From Acidobacteriota bacterium (GTDB lineage Bacteria; Acidobacteriota; Blastocatellia; RBC074), in NCBI GenBank assembly GCA_013140935.1, contig JABFSD010000023.1:1-5181 (forward strand): a stretch of DNA of 5,181 bases. Reading direction: 5' to 3'. Below the pieces are notes generated by a model. The model was given only the letters and a program-made list of their open reading frames with translations. It had not been told where the DNA came from and did no database searches. Of this stretch, positions 1-4,187 are shown piece by piece (the stretch's first letter is position 1; the number at the start of each line of letters is the position of its first letter). The translations under genes and the position numbers were made by a program.

Positions 1-693
1 GGGCGCAGCCAGTTCGTGCATGGTTGCGCCGTTTGCGGAACCAGCAGCCGCGCGTTGCAAAGTCGCATCGAGGTAATCGCTCAAATCTACTGCAACCAGA
101 TGATAGCTGCGCCGCTTGTCGCGCAGCCGCGCTTCGACGTAACGCACACGGTCGGCGGCGTAATACAAACTATTGTTCGGGCGATAGCGCAGCGCGCGCC
201 GCAACGTTTCGTCTTTGACCAGTTCGTTGACCAGCGCGAAAAGGTAATCCATATCGAGCCGCGTGTGGCGTTCGCATTCCGCGCGCGCGGCGATGTGCAA
301 ATCGGTCGTCTCCCCGACGTGCCCCAATGACGTAGCCGCGAACAAACCGAACGGCGTCGCACGGCTGCACATCCGCGAAAAATAACGAACGAGCGCGCCT
401 TCGACCCGCGCGCCGCGTTTGCTGTCAGGCTCGCGCATCCAGTGTTCGAGATATTCTTCGAGATCGGGCGAAGCGACGAACAGCGCATCACGGATTTCAG
501 GCTGCGCCACCAACGCTCGCAAGCGTTCGCGCAACACGGCGCGCGCGTTTTCGCCTAATGCGGCGTTGCCCCAATTCAGCCATTCCGCCAGCGGCAGCAA
601 GGGCGCGCGCAGCACGAAAAAGCCAGCGGCGTTAAAGGTAGGTTCTGCAATTTGCTCGGCTGTTTTTTTGACGGCGCTGTTCGGGTTTGCCAC
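1..693 (-). CDS. lanB: Class I lanthipeptide dehydratase LanB, N-terminal part (runs off the left edge)
   Basis: Translating the minus strand from the GTG at 693-691 gives 231 open codons to the window edge. The product resembles the N-terminal (glutamylation) domain of lantibiotic dehydratases. FFVLRAPLLPL (residues 25-35) matches the opening strand with its conserved Arg-x-Pro. RYFSRMCSRATPFGLFAA (103-120) is the family's hallmark R-x-TPFG loop. RPNNSLYYAADRVRYVE (171-187) matches the following conserved block. Known family role: a cytosolic enzyme that glutamylates Ser/Thr of the precursor core from Glu-tRNA(Glu), then eliminates glutamate to give Dha/Dhb. Full-length LanB is about 800-1000 residues, so roughly a quarter is seen here. 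Whether the C-terminal elimination domain follows in the same gene or is split off cannot be told. No ATG is available near the start; AGAGGA seven bases upstream supports GTG. It probably acts on the two precursors at 2904-2282, with the tRNA-Glu gene just upstream as a possible co-substrate source. Confidence 0.93.
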   Translation of the reverse strand, partial: MANPNSAVKKTAEQIAEPTFNAAGFFVLRAPLLPLAEWLNWGNAALGENARAVLRERLRALVAQPEIRDALFVASPDLEEYLEHWMREPDSKRGARVEGALVRYFSRMCSRATPFGLFAATSLGHVGETTDLHIAARAECERHTRLDMDYLFALVNELVKDETLRRALRYRPNNSLYYAADRVRYVEARLRDKRRSYHLVAVDLSDYLDATLQRAAAGSANGATMHELAAP

Positions 694-700
694 GGTGAAT

Positions 701-706
701 TCCTCT
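701..706 (-). promoter_or_regulatory. Ribosome binding site of lanB
   Basis: The minus strand reads AGAGGA here, followed by seven bases and GTG at 693. It is the only well-placed Shine-Dalgarno-like sequence near the start of the LanB homology, so it decides for the GTG codon. Confidence 0.7.
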
Positions 707-727
707 AAGATTCTTTGCAGGTTAATG

Positions 728-757
728 AAAACGGCCACCGCGAACGGTGGCTGTTTT
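728..757 (-). terminator. Terminator-like hairpin between tRNA-Glu and lanB
   Basis: On the minus strand a seven-bp stem GCCACCG/CGGTGGC closes a TTCG loop. One C-A mismatch follows, then the helix extends through AAAAC/GTTTT, so the 3' arm ends in a short U run (GUUUUC). It begins three bases after the tRNA 3' end and ends 34 bases before the lanB start. This fits an intrinsic terminator for the tRNA. Because lanB starts so soon after, it may be leaky and act as an attenuator for lanB, unless a lanB promoter hides in 694-727, where I see no clear one. The U run is short, so efficiency is uncertain. Confidence 0.7.
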
Positions 758-760
758 GAA

Positions 761-834
761 TAGCGCGTAAAGGACTCGAACCTATGCTCTCCGCCTTGAG
801 AAGGCGGCGTGTTGACCAATTACACCAACGCGCC
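761..834 (-). tRNA. tRNA-Glu, anticodon CUC
   Basis: The 74 bases fold as a complete cloverleaf on the minus strand. Acceptor arms are GGCGCGT/ACGCGCT with a G1-U72 wobble and discriminator A73. The D stem is GTGT/ACAC, with A14, G18-G19 and A21 in the loop. The anticodon stem CCGCC/GGCGG carries loop TTCTCAA, so after U33 the anticodon is CTC, reading GAG (Glu). The variable region is five bases. The T arm is ATAGG/CCTTT with loop TTCGAGT and one U50-U64 mismatch. The CCGCC/GGCGG anticodon stem and U11-A24 pair agree with bacterial tRNA-Glu. CCA is not encoded. It lies between lanC and lanB, whose product uses Glu-tRNA(Glu). No convincing -35/-10 pair is visible directly upstream, so it could be processed from a lanC-lanB transcript. 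Alternatively it is simply a housekeeping isoacceptor. Confidence 0.93.
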
Positions 835-871
835 ATACCGAGGAACAATTGCGCTTACGGAAACCCGCAGG

Positions 872-902
872 CTGTAACGCGGATTAGTAATCCGCGTTAC
901 AG
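872..902. repeat. Perfect 15-bp palindrome downstream of lanC
   Basis: CTGTAACGCGGATTA, one G, then its exact reverse complement. It starts 40 bases beyond the lanC stop. The central 17 bases GCGGATTAGTAATCCGC recur in reverse orientation in the palindrome at 2652-2674, so this looks like a dispersed REP-like element, not a gene-specific site. No T run follows in the direction of lanC transcription, so it may protect the mRNA 3' end or pause polymerase rather than terminate. Confidence 0.8.
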
Positions 903-942
903 TCTGCGATCCGCTGTACCGAAGTGAAATTCAATAGGGTGC

Positions 943-2211
943 TTATCGCGGCGGCAGCGAAACCAGCAAACATTCATCCCAGGCGGGAGCGGTTTCGCTG
1001 ATCGCAGCCAAAAGCGACAGACCGATGCCGACTGCGCCGTTGAACATATCGGCGTCTTCCGTCCAAGTTCCCGGTTCCGCGTCTTCCGGGCGATAAGGCG
1101 TAAAACCCGCGATGCCGGTTTGCGGTCGGTGAAAATCGAAAACCTGCGCGTACCAATAACCGGCGGCGTCTTGAAAGAGCGGCTCGCCGGTCGCCTGATA
1201 AATGCGGTTGAACAGGTGAGCGTTGCCCGCCGCGCCGTGACAGAGTCCGGCATCGCGTACCCCGGCGGTTGCGCCACGATTGCGCGCGGCGTAACGCAAA
1301 ATCGGCAACGCCTGCGCCTCCCAATCGGGCCGCCCAACGCAACGCGCCGCATAAAGCAACGCCAACGCCGCGCCCAAATCGCCATAACACCACGCGACGC
1401 GGCTGCGATGACGATCAACTTCTGGCGCTACCCAATTCGGAAAGAACGGCACGCCGTCCGCTTCGCCTGCGTGTGCCAACATCCAGCGCACGGCGTCTTC
1501 CAACAAAGCGTGGGCGGTTTTGCTTACCGCAGCGACCCCACAGGCGCGCGCCAAAAAAGCGATGACGCCCGGTACGCCGTGCGCCAGCCCCAGATTGTAA
1601 TAACCCGCCGGACAAATTTGCCGTTGCCACTCAGGCAACAAACTCGGCGGCGTATGCCACGTGACGCCGTGCTGATCGCGTTCAGCCCGTTCCGCCAGAT
1701 GTTGAATCGTTAAAGCCAAACAAGCTGCGGCACTCGGCGCAGGCATCCGCGCCAGCGCGTAAACGCCCACGCCCGCCAAGCCGCTGATGAGATCGAAATG
1801 CGCCGGTTGCGGCAGTCTTTGTAAGTAAGCGCGCAAGGCTTCGTCTATTGCTACGCAAGCGTCTGCTTCGCGCGGCTCGAATAACCTGCCCGCCAGTTGC
1901 GTAATCACCCAGCCCACTTGCGGATAACCGCTGACGAAACTCGGCGGCAAAGATGCGCGCCCCACTTTATCAATCGCGGCATTCAAATAACGTAACCCGT
2001 GCTCGGCCATAACGGCGTCACGTTGCGCTTCAGCCAGATAGCCATAAAAGAGCGCTATCTCAGCCAGCGTCGTCGCCGGTATGTCACCTTGCGCGACCGC
2101 CAACCCCTCTGCCAGTTCGCGCACCGTTGCCTGGGCCTTTTCTTTCAACGAGCCTTCTAACCAACCCCGCCAGCCGGAAGCCGCTGCGTATTGTCTCTGT
2201 GCGTGTGCCAT
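943..2211 (-). CDS. lanC: Lanthipeptide cyclase LanC
   Basis: A 422-residue LanC-family protein, close to the usual 400-450. It is a cytosolic zinc enzyme that adds Cys thiols to dehydrated Ser/Thr to close (methyl)lanthionine rings. Zinc ligands are visible: Cys275 in AWCYGDLG and Cys324-His325 in LCHGAAG. The residues matching the NisC active site are also present: Asp140 (DLISGLAG), His211 (AHGVPG), Arg271 and Tyr276. The positions nearly equal NisC numbering (D141, H212, C284, C330, H331), which supports the ATG at 2211. The frame stays open to an ATG at 2439, but that would overlap the precursor gene and add about 76 residues of low-complexity sequence. A GTG at 2217 is the other plausible start. 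It lies 70 bases downstream of the second precursor gene, with a hairpin between them, and is probably cotranscribed with it. No key residue is missing, so the enzyme looks active. Confidence 0.95.
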   Translation of the reverse strand: MAHAQRQYAAASGWRGWLEGSLKEKAQATVRELAEGLAVAQGDIPATTLAEIALFYGYLAEAQRDAVMAEHGLRYLNAAIDKVGRASLPPSFVSGYPQVGWVITQLAGRLFEPREADACVAIDEALRAYLQRLPQPAHFDLISGLAGVGVYALARMPAPSAAACLALTIQHLAERAERDQHGVTWHTPPSLLPEWQRQICPAGYYNLGLAHGVPGVIAFLARACGVAAVSKTAHALLEDAVRWMLAHAGEADGVPFFPNWVAPEVDRHRSRVAWCYGDLGAALALLYAARCVGRPDWEAQALPILRYAARNRGATAGVRDAGLCHGAAGNAHLFNRIYQATGEPLFQDAAGYWYAQVFDFHRPQTGIAGFTPYRPEDAEPGTWTEDADMFNGAVGIGLSLLAAISETAPAWDECLLVSLPPR

Positions 2212-2222
2212 TGCCACTGAAA

Positions 2223-2226
2223 CTCC
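2223..2226 (-). promoter_or_regulatory. Ribosome binding site of lanC
   Basis: Minus strand GGAG. It is five bases from the GTG at 2217 and eleven from the ATG at 2211, so it supports initiation here but does not clearly separate these two starts. It argues against the far upstream ATG at 2439. Confidence 0.45.
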
Positions 2227-2229
2227 GAA

Positions 2230-2264
2230 GCAGGCGGGGAGAGCCGCTGGCTCACCGCGCCTGC
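2230..2264 (-). promoter_or_regulatory. Hairpin between precursor gene and lanC
   Basis: On the minus strand outer arms GCAGGCG/CGCCTGC enclose a further GG/CC and an inner GAGCC-agc-GGCTC stem. It starts 17 bases after the stop of the second precursor gene and ends just before the lanC ribosome binding site. No U run follows, so it is not a classical terminator. In other lantibiotic operons (nisin type) a hairpin at this place lets precursor mRNA exceed enzyme mRNA; that role here is inferred. Confidence 0.6.
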
Positions 2265-2281
2265 CTGAGAAGCGGGTTGCT

Positions 2282-2506
2282 TTACCGTCCAGCCGGCAGC
2301 TTCCAATCGCAAGTGTTCGGGCGCTCAGAATCGCAGCCCCGACCTTGCAGGTAAGTCGGAGGAGGAATGCAATTCTTGGGGCTGTCTGACTGTGCTCCAG
2401 CAAGGCCGCCGCCGACCACATCCTGCCCTTGCGCGACATCCAGGTCCTGAATGGTTTCTTTGTTGAGTGTCAACGGATTGAGTTTTTCTTCTTTTTGATT
2501 CGACAT
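2282..2506 (-). CDS. lanA: Class I lanthipeptide precursor peptide 1
   Basis: A 74-residue precursor. The leader (1-33) carries LNKETIQDLD (14-23), the LNKxTI-type motif of leaders bound by Bacteroidetes/Acidobacteria-type LanB, and ends in DVVGG, a double-glycine cleavage site. The 41-residue core holds three Cys (46, 58, 66) and five Ser/Thr (40, 42, 51, 60, 65), enough for three rings. Plausible donors are S42 (or S40) for C46, T51 for C58 and S60 (or T65) for C66. These pairings are inferred. The core also has a PPP turn (48-50) and a basic C-terminus. The start is firm: AGGAG lies seven bases upstream and the leader matches its paralogue at 2904 in 25 of 33 residues. LanC follows downstream. 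It is hard to read as anything else, given lanB and lanC next to it. Confidence 0.93.
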   Translation of the reverse strand: MSNQKEEKLNPLTLNKETIQDLDVAQGQDVVGGGLAGAQSDSPKNCIPPPTYLQGRGCDSERPNTCDWKLPAGR

Positions 2507-2632
2507 AATTTCGCTCCTTTTAGTTCGTAAGTGTTGATTGCTACGCGGCGGTTAAGCCGCTTGTTTTTTGCGACGCTCATTGCGCCGTCACTCACTAAGG
2601 CGGAGCGACTCGAAGAAAACTATCATCCGCTT
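2507..2632 (-). promoter_or_regulatory. Upstream region of precursor 1, with conserved hairpin
   Basis: AGGAG at 2518-2514 is the ribosome binding site. Further up lies a small hairpin GCGGC-TTAACC-GCCGC (2560-2545). The whole stretch to about 2620 aligns with the region upstream of precursor 2, including a CTAAGGCG block (plus strand) 88-89 bases before each ATG. It probably contains the leader mRNA and perhaps the promoter, but I cannot point to a reliable -35/-10 pair. Confidence 0.5.
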
Positions 2633-2674
2633 AAAAAAAAAAATTTGATGTAGGGCGGATTACTAATCCGCCCT
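2633..2674 (-). terminator. Palindrome plus U tract downstream of precursor 2
   Basis: On the minus strand AGGGCGGATTA-g-TAATCCGCCCT (2674-2652) forms an 11-bp stem. After a short spacer comes a run of eleven T (2643-2633). It starts 20 bases beyond the stop of precursor 2, so it is well placed to end that transcript and give precursor 1 a separate one. The spacer between stem and T run is longer than usual, which may lower efficiency. The stem shares its 17-base core with the palindrome at 872-902. Confidence 0.6.
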
Positions 2675-2694
2675 GCCTCCCTCGTTTTTGCGTA

Positions 2695-2904
2695 CTAGGG
2701 TTGTTGGATCGGGCAACGCACTTCGCTGTTGCATTTGTAACCAGCCACCGTTTGATCAGCCACCTGACAACGAATCTGTTCGGTCTGGTTTTGATTGATG
2801 GTCGCGCCGCCTACGATGTCGCTCGCATTGGGCGCGTCCAGGTCTTGAATGGTTTCCTTGTTGATCGTCAACGGATTGAGTTTCGTTTCTTTTTGGTTCG
2901 ACAT
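2695..2904 (-). CDS. lanA: Class I lanthipeptide precursor peptide 2
   Basis: A 69-residue precursor paralogous to the one at 2506. The leader (1-33) holds INKETIQDLD (14-23) and ends in DIVGG. The 36-residue core has Cys46, Cys58 and Cys64 and four Ser/Thr (35, 41, 52, 60). The order Thr41-Cys46, Thr52-Cys58, Ser60-Cys64 mirrors the first precursor, and Cys46, Cys58 and Ser60 fall at identical positions though the rest of the core is unrelated. The frame extends upstream to 2940, but AAGGAG lies eight bases before the ATG at 2904 and the leader homology starts exactly there. It is the first gene of the lanthipeptide group, following xisI by 232 bases. Ring pattern and leader removal after Gly33 are inferred from the family. 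Confidence 0.93.
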   Translation of the reverse strand: MSNQKETKLNPLTINKETIQDLDAPNASDIVGGATINQNQTEQIRCQVADQTVAGYKCNSEVRCPIQQP

Positions 2905-3136
2905 AATTCCTACTCCTTGTGTTGGTAAGTATTGGTTCACTGCGGCGGTCAGGCCGCTTGCTTCTGACAGCGCGCTTTGCGTTGTCTGCCCCTAAGGCGC
3001 AACGGCGCGGCGAAAACCACAATGGGTGTGAAATATTTTTCTGTGCTGGGTAAACGGGCTGAATTTCGCTGAGGAAAGCGATAGGAATAATAGAGGCGGA
3101 AGGAATAATGATGACGTGTTCGGCTAAACAACGATG
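2905..3136 (-). promoter_or_regulatory. Upstream region of precursor 2
   Basis: This 232-base gap between xisI and the precursor gene holds AAGGAG (2918-2913), the hairpin GCGGC-CTGACC-GCCGC (2957-2942) shared with the upstream region of precursor 1, and CTAAGGCG on the plus strand at 2992-2999. Farther up, AGGAATAAT occurs twice (3083-3091 and 3101-3109, 18 bases apart) on the plus strand. The promoter of the cluster probably lies here, but no hexamer pair is convincing. Confidence 0.45.
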
Positions 3137-3463
3137 TCAGGCTGCCATAGCCTCAGCCATAATGGGTCTGTGTTGTGTGCCGAAAACAATTTGACTGGCT
3201 GGCAAGCCAGCCTCAACCAACTCGTTTTTCAAGCCTTCTTCCGTATTGTCCGTTTCAATGACGACCAAACCGTTGAGCAGACGTGCGTGAAAGACGATCT
3301 GATTGATGTGGCGATCTTTTTGCCAGCCTACGGCGACCAGCATGTACTGGCCGGTTTGGTGATCGCAGACAGAAACGATTTCAGGCCCGCCCAGCGGCTG
3401 GTATTGCGTTTCGTTTCCTATGACTTGCGTGAGCAAATCGTCAAAATTTATTTGCTGATCCAT
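3137..3463 (-). CDS. xisI: XisI family protein
   Basis: A 108-residue protein, the usual length for XisI. Recognisable blocks are DHQTGQYMLVAVGW (34-47) and the region 59-95 with HARLLNGLVVIET, the Thr-Glu-Glu-Gly-Leu stretch and ELVEAGLPASQIVFG. These match the strand-turn-helix core and the common ELVEAGVP segment of the family. XisI was named in Anabaena, where together with XisH it is needed for excision of the fdxN element. Its biochemical activity is not established and most homologues lie far from any such element. The start at 3463 overlaps the end of xisH by 16 bases and has GGGAGGT nine bases upstream, so the two are translationally linked. No relation to lanthipeptide synthesis can be shown. 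Confidence 0.9.
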   Translation of the reverse strand: MDQQINFDDLLTQVIGNETQYQPLGGPEIVSVCDHQTGQYMLVAVGWQKDRHINQIVFHARLLNGLVVIETDNTEEGLKNELVEAGLPASQIVFGTQHRPIMAEAMAA

Positions 3464-3873
3464 TGCAAAACGACCTCCCGTAGCTGGTCAATGACCAACA
3501 AGTTGAAGTGGAAACGCTGAATGACGGCGCTGAAAAGCGACGCCTCATTCAGCACCTGTGCATCATATACCTTTTGACTGATGGCGAGCCAAAGCTTGCG
3601 TTCAGGGTCTACTTCATCAAGCGCCCACTGATAAAGCGACATCTGCCCGATCATCTTTTCCAGTTCATTGGTCAACGAATCGCCCGCGAAATCTTTGACT
3701 TCAACGGCGATCCTGCGCTCACCATTCGTGGCCGCCAGATAGCGCACTCCGCCGAGGTCGGCTTTCAACCAGACGCCGTGCAAATAAAGCGGCAACGGGT
3801 CGTGCGTGATGCGCCACCCATCTTTTTCCAACGCCCGTCTGACGGGGAAATGTAAGTCATCGCGTCTTGCCAT
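3448..3873 (-). CDS. xisH: XisH family protein (PD-(D/E)XK nuclease fold)
   Basis: A 141-residue protein, typical for XisH. Near its N-terminus it has LEKDGWRITHDPLPL (15-29), the family's signature. Asp39 and Glu58-Val59-Lys60 (AVEVK) form a PD-(D/E)XK-like nuclease active site, and Gln77-x3-Tyr81 gives the QxxxY motif seen in RecB-like members. The C-terminal LREVVLQWISK matches the family's end. XisH is known as a partner of XisI in fdxN element excision in heterocystous cyanobacteria. In other bacteria the pair is widespread and of unknown role. The ATG at 3873 has a GGGGG stretch seven bases upstream. A 12-bp hairpin lies 27 bases upstream of the start. All motif residues needed for nuclease chemistry are present, but activity is an inference. 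Confidence 0.9.
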   Translation of the reverse strand: MARRDDLHFPVRRALEKDGWRITHDPLPLYLHGVWLKADLGGVRYLAATNGERRIAVEVKDFAGDSLTNELEKMIGQMSLYQWALDEVDPERKLWLAISQKVYDAQVLNEASLFSAVIQRFHFNLLVIDQLREVVLQWISK

Positions 3874-3900
3874 GGTTTAGCCCCCTAATAAACTGAAGAT

Positions 3901-3951
3901 GAGCCTGAACGGACGTTTGCACCTGGCGGCGCTACCAGCCCGTTCAGGCTC
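3901..3951. repeat. 12-bp perfect inverted repeat upstream of xisH
   Basis: GAGCCTGAACGG and its exact complement are separated by 27 bases, which hold an inner CTGG/CCAG stem. On the plus strand six T follow (3958-3963), terminator-like, but no plus-strand gene ends here. On the minus strand it sits between the SUMF1-domain gene and the xisH ribosome binding site, where it could end the former transcript or shape the 5' leader of xisH. It may instead be a dispersed repeat. Confidence 0.7.
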
Positions 3952-3997
3952 GGTTGATTTTTTGGAAGCAATCGCTCGGCTCGCCGGACGCCCCTTT

Positions 3998-4136
3998 GGA
4001 GTGCGGTAGGCTTGCCTCCGCTTTTGCTTTCGTCTTCGAGGCTTTCGAGTCAAAGCGATCCTTGTGCAACAAATAAGCGGGTTAAGCGGGAGTATCTTTC
4101 CACCAACGAAAAGCGGCGGCGAGCCGACCGCACTCC
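3998..4136. repeat. MITE-like element with 28-bp imperfect inverted repeats
   Basis: Positions 3998-4025 and 4109-4136 are reverse complements in 25 of 28 places, beginning GGAGTGCGGT and ending GCTTTT. The 83 bases between them hold no gene. The structure resembles a small non-autonomous mobile element or two copies of a dispersed repeat in opposite orientation. I see no clear target-site duplication. Confidence 0.6.
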
Positions 4137-4187
4137 ATAAATTCGCTCGCAGGGTAAAAGCGTAAAGAGGGTAAAAAGTACAGAGGG

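Larger units (their letters stand above)
3874..4187. other. Intergenic region without a gene
   Basis: These 314 bases between the SUMF1-domain gene and xisH hold two palindromic structures (3901-3951 and 3998-4136, listed separately) and, next to the stop of the SUMF1-domain gene, a purine-rich stretch with repeats of GGGTAAAA-like units (4152-4187). An open frame crossing it on the minus strand starts inside the SUMF1-domain gene and has no homology I recognise. I see no RNA gene. Confidence 0.6.

Noticed and set aside
16..763. Plus-strand frames 16-330 and 419-763
   Set aside because: They lie opposite lanB (the second also the terminator and first tRNA bases) and have no protein-like features.
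761..834. tRNA-Glu as an integration (att) site of an element
   Set aside because: No repeated copy of the tRNA 3' end is found in the window, no integrase is seen, and the tRNA lies within the lan genes rather than at an edge.
1120..2389. Plus-strand frames of 98-197 codons opposite lanC and precursor 1
   Set aside because: Antisense shadows of a well-supported lanC; composition is rich in Arg and Pro, as expected for a GC-rich shadow.
2212..2439. Upstream extension of lanC to the ATG at 2439
   Set aside because: It overlaps precursor 1 in another frame, lacks LanC homology, and the residue positions of the active site fit NisC only with the start near 2211.
2905..2940. Twelve-residue extension of precursor 2 to the ATG at 2940
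   Set aside because: The ribosome binding site and the leader match to the paralogue both place the start at 2904.
3020..3136. Candidate sigma-70 promoter for precursor 2
   Set aside because: Several AT-rich stretches exist, but no -35/-10 pair with proper spacing stands out, so no exact site is called.
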